DNA of 53,228 nucleotides. Source: an uncultured Agathobaculum sp. (lineage in GTDB: Bacteria > Bacillota > Clostridia > Oscillospirales > Butyricicoccaceae). The DNA lies in contig CALWUJ010000012.1 of assembly GCA_944384725.1 (NCBI GenBank), forward strand, positions 1-53,228, written 5' to 3'. A program made the translations under genes and the position numbers. Below are positions 15,896 to 23,416 of this stretch, in pieces. The notes under the pieces are model-generated. The model did no database searches, was not told the DNA's origin, and saw only the letters and a list, made by a program, of their open reading frames with translations. Positions within the stretch are counted from its first letter, which is position 1; the number at the start of each line of letters is the position of its first letter.

Positions 15896-17443
15896 TTATG
15901 CCAGATAGGGCGCCGCGATGCGGTCGATGCCCTCGGGATCGCTCTCGCGCCATGCGGCAAAGTCCATGCCCGAAGCGGCAACGGTTTTGCCAAGTTCAAC
16001 CAGAAATGCGGGGATTTTGCTTTCGAGGATGGCGCCCAGTTCGCGGCCTATGGTTTCCTTGCCCTGCTGGTCGCAGCCGCCGACAAACAGCGTGAACGCG
16101 GACTGCGGCTTGCCGTCCACCAGCTTGGACGCGCCGCGGAAGCCGATCGAGCCGGTCTGGTGCGTGCCGCAGGAGGAAGCGCAGCCGGAAACATGCATCT
16201 GGGGCAGCGCGCCGTCCGGCAGGTTCGCTTCGCGCACAGCTGCAACGCAGGCCACCAGCAAGCCCTGCGAGTCGCGCATGCCGACCTGACAGGTTGCGCC
16301 GCCGATGCAGCTGACCGAGGTTTCAAACAGCGTGCGGGCGCTGTCCGCCGTTGCAGCAAGCACCTTTTCCGCTTCTGCGCCGGTCAGGTTGACGATATAG
16401 GCGGCTTCATCCGGCGCAAGGCGCAATTCCGTGTCCTGCATGTCTGCCAGCAGGTCGCTCAGCGCGCACAGCGTTTCCGGCGCGGGCTGGCCGCCGATCG
16501 GATGCCAGACGACCGTATACAGGCCAGGCTGCTTCTGTTCGAGCACGCGCGGGCCGCTGGCCGTTGTGCCGTCGCCAGTCTTGGCGATGGTCTGCGGCTC
16601 GACCGAAAGCGTGAGATCCTCGCCGGAGGCATAGACCTCGTTCAGCTTTTCGCGGAACGCCTTGGCGTAGTTTTCCGCTCCGCCCAGCGTTTCCACCATA
16701 TAGCGGGTGCGCGCCTTGCCGCGGTTTTCATAGTTGCCGTAAGTGCGGAAAGTCAGCCACATAGCCTTGATATAATACAGGATCTGCGCAGGCTCGATTG
16801 CTTCACCGACCTTGACGCCAAAGCGCGGATTGTTGCCCAGACCGCCTGCGCTGTATACATCGAACTTGCCGTCCGGACGGGCGACAAAGCCGAGGTCGCG
16901 ATAGGTCGCATGCGTCAGGTTGGCCGGGGAGTTGGAAAAGCCGACCTTGAGCTTGCGCGGCATTTTTTCAGCCTTGATGAAGCCCAGCAGATAATTGCTT
17001 GCGGCTTCCGCCCACGGCAGCGTATCGAAATACTCGTCCTTCTGTACACCGGAAAGCGGCGAGCACATCACGTTGCGGGGGAAGTCACCGCCGCCGCCCA
17101 AGGTCACAATGCCCGCATCGAGCGCCTGCTCCATGATGGCGTATACCGTGTCCTGATCCAGATCGTGCAGCTGGATGGTCTGGCAGGTGGTGAAGTGTGC
17201 GCGCGGCACGGTATGGGTGCGCAGCATCTGCGCAACGAACGCCAGCTTGTCGCGGGTCACGCGGCCTGCGGGCATGCGCAGACGCAGCATGCTGGCCTTG
17301 CCGCCTTTCTGGGCATAGCTGCCGTAGTAGCCGGAAAAGCCTTTGTATTCGGCGAGCTTGATCTCGCCTGCATAAAACGCCGCGGTCTTTTCACGGAAAG
17401 CGGGCAAGTCCTCTTTCCAGGTTTGGGGATTGATGGTGTTCAT
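15896..17443 (-). CDS. Siroheme-dependent nitrite/sulfite reductase
   Basis: This 515-residue enzyme reduces sulfite to sulfide or nitrite to ammonia by six electrons, using siroheme bridged to a [4Fe-4S] cluster. The cluster ligands are visible as C-x5-C (SCIGGATCQ) near residue 379 and C-x3-C (GCASSCGTHQTG) near residue 418. The protein has the duplicated ferredoxin-like plus core layout of the family, with LRLRMPAGRV near residue 52 and HFTTCQTIQLHDL near residue 83. The ATG at 17443 follows AAGGAGG at six bases. It has its own promoter and lies divergent to the cobalamin locus, which makes sirohydrochlorin, the siroheme precursor. Sequence alone does not separate sulfite from nitrite as substrate. 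Confidence 0.92.
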   Translation of the reverse strand: MNTINPQTWKEDLPAFREKTAAFYAGEIKLAEYKGFSGYYGSYAQKGGKASMLRLRMPAGRVTRDKLAFVAQMLRTHTVPRAHFTTCQTIQLHDLDQDTVYAIMEQALDAGIVTLGGGGDFPRNVMCSPLSGVQKDEYFDTLPWAEAASNYLLGFIKAEKMPRKLKVGFSNSPANLTHATYRDLGFVARPDGKFDVYSAGGLGNNPRFGVKVGEAIEPAQILYYIKAMWLTFRTYGNYENRGKARTRYMVETLGGAENYAKAFREKLNEVYASGEDLTLSVEPQTIAKTGDGTTASGPRVLEQKQPGLYTVVWHPIGGQPAPETLCALSDLLADMQDTELRLAPDEAAYIVNLTGAEAEKVLAATADSARTLFETSVSCIGGATCQVGMRDSQGLLVACVAAVREANLPDGALPQMHVSGCASSCGTHQTGSIGFRGASKLVDGKPQSAFTLFVGGCDQQGKETIGRELGAILESKIPAFLVELGKTVAASGMDFAAWRESDPEGIDRIAAPYLA

Positions 17444-17523
17444 GAATATCCTCCTTGTGATTCTCCAAGCAAAGGCTGGCCCGTGCGACGACACGCGGCG
17501 GGAAAGCCGATCATTTAAATTTC

Positions 17524-17552
17524 ATTATACGATATTTTACCTCTAAAGACAA
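17524..17552 (-). promoter_or_regulatory. Sigma-A promoter of the sulfite/nitrite reductase gene
   Basis: On the minus strand TTGTCT (17552-17547) is 17 bp from a consensus TATAAT (17529-17524). The leader of about 75 bases contains a GC-rich stem (CGTG/CACG) before the ribosome binding site. Confidence 0.75.
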
Positions 17553-17598
17553 TTTCTACGCGCAGATTATCCGAAAAATTTGAAACAGATGGATTTGG

Positions 17599-17627
17599 TT
17601 GACAAACCACAGTCCGAACGATACAAT
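17599..17627 (+). promoter_or_regulatory. Sigma-A promoter of cbiQO
   Basis: A consensus TTGACA (17599-17604) and TACAAT (17622-17627) are separated by 17 bp. The leader is only about 26 bases, and no riboswitch fits between it and the cbiQ start. Confidence 0.82.
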
Positions 17628-17659
17628 GTCACATATTGCAAACAGAAGGGGGGCGCGGC

Positions 17660-18445
17660 ATGGCACACCGCCACACACACGGGCCGCATTCGATCGACCG
17701 GCTGGCGTATCAGTCCGGTATGCGCGGCTGGAATCCGGCATTCAAAACCGTGCTGGCGGTGGGCACGCTGGTGTTCTGCCTTGCTGCCGACCGCCCTGCG
17801 GTGTCCGCGGCGGTCATTCTTGCGCTGGCAGCGCTGCAAAAGGGCAAGGGAAAGCTGACGCTGCGCGACTATTTCGGCCTGCTGCTTGTGTCGCTGGCGT
17901 TTCTGCTGCTGGGCGGCGCGGCGGTCGCGTGCGACATTTCCACCGTGCCTGCGGGTGACTGGCAGGTGCGCTTGCCGTGGTTTTATGTGTGCGCAAGTGC
18001 GGACAGCGTCCGCTTTGCCGCGTCGCTGGTGCTCAAGGCGCTCGGCGCGGTCAGCGCCATGTACCTGCTCGCGCTGACCACTACCGCCTGCGAGCTGGTG
18101 GACGTGCTGCGCCGCGCGCACTTGCCACCGCTGCTGTGCGAACTGATGTACCTCATCTACCGCTTTGTGTTTGTGCTGCTCGACATGTATGGACGTATGC
18201 GGCAGGCGGCGGGCGCGCGGCTGGGCTGGCGGGATTTCCGTACCTCGTGCCGCGCGTTCGGCGGCACGGCGGGCAATCTGTTTGTGCTGGCGCTGCGCCG
18301 GTCGCGGGTATATTCGGACGCGATGGCCGCGCGCGGGTATGACGGCGATCTGCGCTTTCTGGAGGAGGAAAAACCCGTGCGTGCGGCGCAGATCGTTGGG
18401 ATGCTGTTGTTTTGGGCAGCGCTTATAGTGCTTGCCGTTTTATGA
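17660..18445 (+). CDS. cbiQ: Cobalt ECF transporter transmembrane subunit CbiQ
   Basis: CbiQ is the energy-coupling T subunit of the cobalt importer CbiMNQO. This 261-residue protein begins with the family pattern HSIDRLAYQSGMRGWNPAFK. It has about five hydrophobic segments, and ends with a cytoplasmic region containing ALRRSRVYSDAMAARGYDG near residue 213, the arginine-containing A-R-G coupling helix that contacts the ATPase. The ATG follows AGAAGGGGGG. Its stop is 20 bases before cbiO. CbiQ usually lies after CbiM and CbiN; here it comes before them, with a promoter and riboswitch in between. Confidence 0.93.
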   Translation: MAHRHTHGPHSIDRLAYQSGMRGWNPAFKTVLAVGTLVFCLAADRPAVSAAVILALAALQKGKGKLTLRDYFGLLLVSLAFLLLGGAAVACDISTVPAGDWQVRLPWFYVCASADSVRFAASLVLKALGAVSAMYLLALTTTACELVDVLRRAHLPPLLCELMYLIYRFVFVLLDMYGRMRQAAGARLGWRDFRTSCRAFGGTAGNLFVLALRRSRVYSDAMAARGYDGDLRFLEEEKPVRAAQIVGMLLFWAALIVLAVL

Positions 18446-18465
18446 AGAGAAAGGAGGAAGAATGC

Positions 18466-19293
18466 ATGCAGCCGATTTTACAGGTGCGGGATTTGCGGTT
18501 TTGCTATGATTCCGGCGTACCCGCGCTGGATGGCGTATCACTCGATGTGCATGCGGGCGAGCGCATTGCGGTGCTCGGCCCGAACGGGGCGGGAAAATCC
18601 ACCTTTTTTCTTTGTCTGAACGGTGTGCTGGCACCGGAGAGCGGTCAAATTTTGCTGGACGGCAAGCCGGTTGATAAAAAGGCGCGCAAAACGTTGTGCG
18701 AGCGGGTCGGGATCGTGTTCCAGAACGCGGACGACCAGATCATCGCCTCCACGGTTGCCTCTGAGGTCTCTTTCGGCCCAATGAACCTGCGCCTGCCGCG
18801 AAACGAGGTCGCGCGGCGCGTCGATCACGCGCTGGAGTATATGGATTTGCAGGCGTTCCGCGCGCGCCCGCCGCACGACTTATCCGGCGGGGAGAAAAAG
18901 CGCGTATCCATCGCGGACATTCTGGCGATGGAGAGCGAGGTCATTTTGCTGGACGAACCGGCCGCGTCGCTCGATCCCGCAGGGGAGGAGCGGCTCGAGC
19001 GCGTACTCGCCCGCCTGTCGGACGAGGGGCGGACGCTTCTGATTTCCACGCACGATGTGGATTTTGCTTTCCGCTGGGCAACGCGTGCGGTGGTGTTTTT
19101 CGCAGGGCGCATTCTTGCCGACGACGCGCCGCAGACGGTGTTCGGGGATGCGGCACTGCTGCGGCAGGCGCATTTGCGCCGTCCGGTGCTGGCGGAAGTG
19201 TTTGATGTGCTGCGCGCGCAGGGCATGGCGCCGCCTGACGCGGCTTGTCCGACGACGGTTGGTGCGCTTGCGCGCCTGCTGGGGGAAAAGTAA
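18466..19293 (+). CDS. cbiO: Cobalt ECF transporter ATPase CbiO
   Basis: CbiO hydrolyses ATP to drive cobalt uptake with CbiQ. The 275-residue protein has Walker A (LGPNGAGKSTF near residue 38), Q-loop (GIVFQNADDQI), the signature DLSGGEKKRVSIADIL, Walker B (EVILLDEPAASLDP) and the switch histidine (ISTHDVDFAF). NADDQI after the Q-loop is typical of ECF ATPases. AAAGGAGG is eight bases before the ATG at 18466. A promoter starts only ten bases after its stop, so the genes downstream can be controlled separately. Confidence 0.95.
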   Translation: MQPILQVRDLRFCYDSGVPALDGVSLDVHAGERIAVLGPNGAGKSTFFLCLNGVLAPESGQILLDGKPVDKKARKTLCERVGIVFQNADDQIIASTVASEVSFGPMNLRLPRNEVARRVDHALEYMDLQAFRARPPHDLSGGEKKRVSIADILAMESEVILLDEPAASLDPAGEERLERVLARLSDEGRTLLISTHDVDFAFRWATRAVVFFAGRILADDAPQTVFGDAALLRQAHLRRPVLAEVFDVLRAQGMAPPDAACPTTVGALARLLGEK

Positions 19294-19302
19294 GTATCCG
19301 CC

Positions 19303-19331
19303 TTGCGGAGCAATCCCCCGCATGTTATAAT
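19303..19331 (+). promoter_or_regulatory. Sigma-A promoter of the cobalamin operon
   Basis: TTGCGG (19303-19308) and a consensus TATAAT (19326-19331) are 17 bp apart, directly downstream of cbiO and about 33 bases upstream of the riboswitch. Confidence 0.8.
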
Positions 19332-19363
19332 GAAACTGCTTCTTCCGGCATAGAATGTCGGAT

Positions 19364-19536
19364 ACCAAAAGGTGCCTGCCATTTTCTCCGGCAGGAGAAT
19401 AGGGAAAGAGGTGCAAATCCTCTGCGGTCCCGCCGCTGTAAGGGAAGAGTGTGCCGCCGAATACGTCACTGAACCGAACGGTTCGGGAAGACCGGCTGCG
19501 TGCAAGGACGCCCAAGCCAGAATACCTGCCTTTTGG
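19364..19536 (+). promoter_or_regulatory. Cobalamin (AdoCbl) riboswitch
   Basis: The conserved cobalamin aptamer elements occur in order: GGTGCCTGCC with GGCAGGAGAATAGGGAA (P2 region), GAGGTGCAAATCCTC, the B12 box region GCGGTCCCGCCGCTGTAA, a variable P5/P6 section with GTCACTG, GGGAAGACCGGC, and AAGCCAGAATACCTGCC at the 3' end. CAAAAGG near the 5' end can pair with CCTTTTG at the 3' end as P1. The class is known to repress cobalamin synthesis and cobalt uptake genes when adenosylcobalamin is bound. Here it precedes cbiM and the 25-gene operon. Confidence 0.95.
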
Positions 19537-19694
19537 GATGGAAGCGCATACGGCTACGAGTGATGGCCGGTTGTGCGTCAGCCCGGCTCTCCGGCAAAGG
19601 GAGAGGTGGGCGCTTCGCGCCGGCCTGATGCGTGGGAAGCATCGGGGCACGGCGTGTTTTTGTATCCGCAGTTTTTCGCGGGAAAGGAGAAAAT
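19537..19694 (+). other. Expression platform region between riboswitch and cbiM
   Basis: These 158 bases carry several GC-rich stems: GCCGG/CCGGC, CTCTCC/GGGAGAG, GGCGC-TTC-GCGCC, GATGC/GCATC, and CCGC/GCGG just before the cbiM ribosome binding site. A GTTTTTG run near 19655 follows the GATGC stem, but no stem abuts it cleanly. I cannot decide between transcriptional and translational control. Confidence 0.5.
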
Positions 19695-20444
19695 ATGACA
19701 AAAAAACAACAAAAACTGGTTCGGCTGACCGCCTGTGCCGCGCTTTTGTGCGGTGTGGTGCCTGCGGCGGGGGCAATGCACATCATGGAGGGCTTTCTGC
19801 CCCCGGCTATGTGCATCCTGTGGGGTGTGATTGCGCTGCCGTTTCTGCTGGCGGGGTATTTCTCGCTCAAGAAAGCGGTTGCGCGCGACCGGCGCGCGGT
19901 GACGCTCATTGCGATGGCGGGCGCGTTCATCTTCGTCATTTCGTCGCTCAAGATCCCGTCGGTGACGGGTTCCTGCTCGCACATGACCGGCACGGGGCTG
20001 GGCGCGATCCTGTTCGGACCGAGTGCGGTATCCATTCTGGGCGTGATCGTTCTGCTGTTTCAGGCGATTCTGCTTGCGCATGGCGGCTTGACCACGCTGG
20101 GCGCGAACACCTTTTCCATGGCGGTTGCCGGGCCGTTTGCTGCGTTCGGGATTTACAGGCTGTGCCTGCGCTGCAAGGTGAACAAAAAGGTGTCGGTTTT
20201 TTTGGTCGCGGCGCTGGGCGACCTTGTCACCTATTGCGTCACAAGCATACAGTTGGCAGTCGCTTACCCGTCCGAGACGGGCGGCGTGTCCGGCTCGGTG
20301 CTGGAATTTCTCGGCGTATTTGCGCCGACACAGCTGCCGCTGGCGGTGCTCGAAGGCGTGCTGACCGTCATGATTATGATGGCGCTCGAAGCTTATGCGC
20401 AGCCGGAGCTGCGCGCCGTTGGATTTGAGGAGGCGGGCGCATGA
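19695..20444 (+). CDS. cbiM: Cobalt ECF transporter substrate-binding subunit CbiM
   Basis: CbiM is the cobalt-binding membrane subunit. The 249-residue protein has an N-terminal signal segment ending around AGA, after which the mature end MHIMEGFLPP begins; the histidine at mature position 2 is a metal ligand in this family. Further family motifs are SCSHMTGTGLGAILFGP near residue 97, ILLAHGGLTTLGANTFSM near residue 130, and many hydrophobic helices. AAAGGAG is five bases before the ATG at 19695. It is the first gene under the riboswitch and overlaps cbiN by four bases. Confidence 0.96.
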   Translation: MTKKQQKLVRLTACAALLCGVVPAAGAMHIMEGFLPPAMCILWGVIALPFLLAGYFSLKKAVARDRRAVTLIAMAGAFIFVISSLKIPSVTGSCSHMTGTGLGAILFGPSAVSILGVIVLLFQAILLAHGGLTTLGANTFSMAVAGPFAAFGIYRLCLRCKVNKKVSVFLVAALGDLVTYCVTSIQLAVAYPSETGGVSGSVLEFLGVFAPTQLPLAVLEGVLTVMIMMALEAYAQPELRAVGFEEAGA

Positions 20445-20773
20445 CGAAGAAAGATAGGGCGCTGATGGTTGCGCTTTTGCTGCTTTGCGTGGTGCTGATC
20501 GTCACACCCGTGCTGGCCTTGCGCGGCGCGGAGTTCGGCGGCTCGGACGATGCGGGCAGCGAAAAGGTCGCGGAGATCACGGGCGAGGACTATGAGCCGT
20601 GGGCAACGCCCGTATTTGAGCAGCTGCTCGGCGGAGAACTGCCGGGAGAGCTGGAAAGCCTGCTGTTCTGTGTGCAGACGGGCGTAGGCGTGGGCGTGAT
20701 CGCGTTTTTCCTCGGCCGTTTTGTCGAGCGGAAAAAGCAGGAAACCGCGCGCGGGACGCAAAAGGAGCAATGA
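20441..20773 (+). CDS. cbiN: Cobalt ECF transporter accessory subunit CbiN
   Basis: CbiN is the small two-helix protein that activates cobalt loading of CbiM. This 110-residue protein has hydrophobic segments at about residues 7-26 and 78-95. The extracytoplasmic loop carries the family motif GAEFGGSDDAGSEKV, then EPWATPVFEQLLGGELPGE, which matches the usual loop sequence leading to the second helix. Start and stop overlap cbiM by ATGA. It completes the set CbiMN plus the upstream CbiQO. Confidence 0.94.
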   Translation: MTKKDRALMVALLLLCVVLIVTPVLALRGAEFGGSDDAGSEKVAEITGEDYEPWATPVFEQLLGGELPGELESLLFCVQTGVGVGVIAFFLGRFVERKKQETARGTQKEQ

Positions 20774-20780
20774 GAAAAGC

Positions 20781-20811
20781 GGGCAGGACGGGCTTTGGGT
20801 GCGTCCTGCCC
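20781..20811 (+). other. Strong intercistronic hairpin between cbiN and cbiD
   Basis: GGGCAGGACG pairs perfectly with CGTCCTGCCC around an 11-base loop. No T run follows, so it is unlikely to be a simple terminator; it could be a processing, stability or attenuation element separating transport from synthesis genes. Confidence 0.65.
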
Positions 20812-20844
20812 GGTGCTGTCTGCGGGGAGGTGACCGGAATAACA

Positions 20845-21975
20845 ATGGAGCAAGTGTCTTATCAGGGTGGACAGGCGCTGCGCCGCGGCTGGACGACCGG
20901 TTCGTGCGCGGCGGCAGCGGCGCAGGCGGCGGCAATGCTGCTGCTGACGGGCGCGGCCCCTGCTGAAATCGCCCTGCAAACCCCGGCGGGACTGACTTTC
21001 CATTTGCCGGTTGAGCAGCCGCGCTGGGAGGACGGCACGGCGGTCTGCACGGTGCGCAAGGATGCAGGCGACGACCCGGATGTGACGAACGGTGTGCGCA
21101 TCTCGGCTGCGGTGCGGTGTGCGGAAAACGGCGTGGCAATTGAGGGCGGCGCGGGTGTCGGGCGCGTCACGCGTCCCGGACTTTCGGTGCCTGTGGGCGA
21201 AGCCGCTATCAATCCCGCCCCACGCGCGCAGATCACGGCGGCGGTCGAGCGGGCCGCACGCGAAGTGGACTATACGGGCGGCTTTTCGGTTGTCATTTCG
21301 GCGGAAAACGGGGAGGAACTGGCCAAACAGACCTATAACGAGCATCTGGGCGTTGTGGGCGGCATTTCCATCCTTGGCACAAGCGGCGTGGTCGAACCGA
21401 TGAGCGAAAAGGCGCTTGTCGACACCATCCGGCTGGAACTCGACAGCCTGTATGCCGCGGGGCAGCGCGTCGCGTTCCTTTGTCCCGGCAACTACGGCGC
21501 GGATTTTGCGCGCGATACGCTGGGGCTGGACTTGGAACGGGCGGTCAAGTGCTCAAACTACATCGGGGAGACGCTCGACCACGCGGCGTTCCGCGGCTTC
21601 GCGGACATCCTGCTGGTCGGTCACGCAGGCAAACTGGTTAAACTCGCCGCAGGCGTGATGAACACACATTCTTCGGTTGCAGATGGGCGGCAGGAAATTT
21701 TCACTGCGCACGCGGCGCTGTGCGGCGCGGAACGCGAGACGCTGGAAGGCTTGATGGACGCGGTTTCGGTGGATGCCTGTATCGAATTGCTCGATCGCGA
21801 AGGTTTACGGGACGCGGTGATGGCGCGCATCGGCAAAGAGATTGAAAAACGTCTTGCGCTGCGGCTGCGCGGCAAAGCGCGCGTGGAGTTTATGATGTTT
21901 ACAGGAAAATACGGCATTTTGGCGCAGTCGCCCGGTGCACGGGCGCTGTGCGAACGGTTAAAGGAGATAGTATGA
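20845..21975 (+). CDS. cbiD: Cobalt-precorrin-5B C1-methyltransferase CbiD
   Basis: CbiD methylates C1 of the corrin ring in the anaerobic pathway using S-adenosylmethionine. The family start motif RRGWTTGSCAAAAAQAA is near residue 13, followed by VRKDAGDDPDVTNG, NPAPRAQI, and YNEHLGVVGGISILGTSG. CPGNYGADFA is near residue 214. With the ATG at 20845 the protein is 376 residues, the usual size. An in-frame ATG at 20770 (overlapping cbiN) would add 25 residues spanning the hairpin, and a GTG at 20830 is possible; the GGGGAGG site at 20824 is somewhat far from 20845. The start is therefore less certain than the function. Confidence 0.92.
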   Translation: MEQVSYQGGQALRRGWTTGSCAAAAAQAAAMLLLTGAAPAEIALQTPAGLTFHLPVEQPRWEDGTAVCTVRKDAGDDPDVTNGVRISAAVRCAENGVAIEGGAGVGRVTRPGLSVPVGEAAINPAPRAQITAAVERAAREVDYTGGFSVVISAENGEELAKQTYNEHLGVVGGISILGTSGVVEPMSEKALVDTIRLELDSLYAAGQRVAFLCPGNYGADFARDTLGLDLERAVKCSNYIGETLDHAAFRGFADILLVGHAGKLVKLAAGVMNTHSSVADGRQEIFTAHAALCGAERETLEGLMDAVSVDACIELLDREGLRDAVMARIGKEIEKRLALRLRGKARVEFMMFTGKYGILAQSPGARALCERLKEIV

Positions 21976-22664
21976 AAAAGGGAACGCTATATGGTGTGGG
22001 CGTTGGGCCGGGCGACCCGGAACTTATGACGGCAAAGGCCATCCGCGTGATCGGGGAGAGCGACATCATTGCGGTGCCGCAGTCGGGCGCAGGCGAACAG
22101 ACCGCGCTGCAAATCGCGGCGCAGTACATTGGGGACAAGCCGTTGCTGCACTGTGACATGCCCATGACGCGCGACAAGACGAAACGCGACGCATGCCACG
22201 ACCGCGCGGCGGACGAGATCTGCGCGCTGCTGGATGAGGGCAAAACCGTTGCCTTGTTGACGCTCGGCGACCCGACCGTATATTCGACCTGCTGGTATGT
22301 GCTGCGGCGCGTGCAGGCGCGCGGTTACGCAACTGAAATCGTGCCGGGTGTACCGTCTTTTTGCGCGGCGGCGGCTGCGCTCGGCCGCGCGCTGTGCGAG
22401 GACGGCGAAATGCTGCACATCATCCCGGCGTCACACGGCGGGCTGGACGCGGCGCTCGATTTACCCGGCAGCCGCGTGCTGATGAAGGCGGGCAAGTCGA
22501 TCTTAGAGGTGCGCGACACGCTGGCGGCGCGCGGGGAACTCGAAAACGCGGCGCTGGTTGAGCGGTGCGGCATGGAGGGCGAACGCATTGTGACCGATCT
22601 TGCCGCGCTTGACGACCCGACCGGGTATTTCTCAATTATTTTAGTCAAGGAGGGGCAGGCATGA
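21972..22664 (+). CDS. cbiL: Cobalt-precorrin-2 C20-methyltransferase CbiL
   Basis: CbiL adds a methyl group at C20 of cobalt-precorrin-2. The 230-residue protein has the tetrapyrrole methylase fold: the SAM loop GVGVGPGDPELMTAKAIRVI near residue 8, LTLGDPTVYST near residue 95, and VPGVPSFCAAAAALGR near residue 124. The loop form GDPELMT is typical of the C20 enzyme. AAGGAG is five bases before the ATG, which overlaps the cbiD stop. Confidence 0.94.
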   Translation: MKKGTLYGVGVGPGDPELMTAKAIRVIGESDIIAVPQSGAGEQTALQIAAQYIGDKPLLHCDMPMTRDKTKRDACHDRAADEICALLDEGKTVALLTLGDPTVYSTCWYVLRRVQARGYATEIVPGVPSFCAAAAALGRALCEDGEMLHIIPASHGGLDAALDLPGSRVLMKAGKSILEVRDTLAARGELENAALVERCGMEGERIVTDLAALDDPTGYFSIILVKEGQA

Positions 22665-23416
22665 TCTATTTTGTCGGCGCAGGCTCGGGCGCGCCCGACC
22701 TGATTACCGTGCGCGGCGCAAAGCTGCTTTCGCAGGCGGACGTGATCGTGTACGCAGGCTCGCTGGTCAATCCCGCTCTGCTGGACTATAAAAAAGACGG
22801 CTGCGAAGTCTACGACAGCGCCAAAATGACGCTCGAAGAGGTTATTGCGGTCATGGCGCCCGCAGCACAGGCGGGCAAGACGGTTGTGCGCTTGCACACA
22901 GGTGACCCGTGCGTGTACGGCGCGCACCGCGAGCAGATGGACGCGCTTGACCGGTTGGGATTGGCATACGAAATCTGCCCGGGCGTTTCCTCGTTCTGCG
23001 GCGCGGCGGCGGCCCTCAAAGCCGAATACACGCTGCCGAATGTCAGCCAGACGGTTATCCTGACCCGCATGGAGGGGCGCACGCCCGTGCCGGAAAAGGA
23101 GCAGATTGAAGCTCTTGCCGCGCACGGCGCAACGATGGTGATTTTTCTGTCGGCAGGGCAGCTGGAAAAGCTGTCCGCGCGGCTGATTCAGGGCGGCTAC
23201 GCGCCTGAAACGCCTGCTGCCATCGTCTATAAGGCGACTTGGCCGGATGAAAAGGTCATTCGCACGACGGTCAGCGGCCTTGCCGAAGCTGCCGCGCGCG
23301 AGGGCGTGACCAAAACCGCGCTGATTACGGTCGGCGGTTTTCTGGGCGACGAATATGAGCGGTCGAAACTCTACGACCCGACCTTTACCACGGGTTTCCG
23401 CGAGGCGAGCCGATGA
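22661..23416 (+). CDS. cbiF: Cobalt-precorrin-4 C11-methyltransferase CbiF
   Basis: CbiF methylates C11 of the contracted ring. The 251-residue protein has the methylase motifs FVGAGSGAPDLITVRGAKLL at residue 4, VRLHTGDPCVYGAHREQMD near residue 83, and VSSFCGAAAALKAEYTLP near residue 108. YTLPNVSQTVILTRMEGRTP is distinctive for the C11 enzyme (CobM/CbiF). Its ATG overlaps cbiL by four bases and its stop overlaps cbiG by four. Confidence 0.96.
   Translation: MIYFVGAGSGAPDLITVRGAKLLSQADVIVYAGSLVNPALLDYKKDGCEVYDSAKMTLEEVIAVMAPAAQAGKTVVRLHTGDPCVYGAHREQMDALDRLGLAYEICPGVSSFCGAAAALKAEYTLPNVSQTVILTRMEGRTPVPEKEQIEALAAHGATMVIFLSAGQLEKLSARLIQGGYAPETPAAIVYKATWPDEKVIRTTVSGLAEAAAREGVTKTALITVGGFLGDEYERSKLYDPTFTTGFREASR

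Noticed and set aside
15851-17518. 555-codon open frame on the plus strand opposite the reductase gene
   Set aside because: The minus strand holds a complete siroheme reductase with both cysteine motifs; the plus frame has no family features and crosses the terminator.
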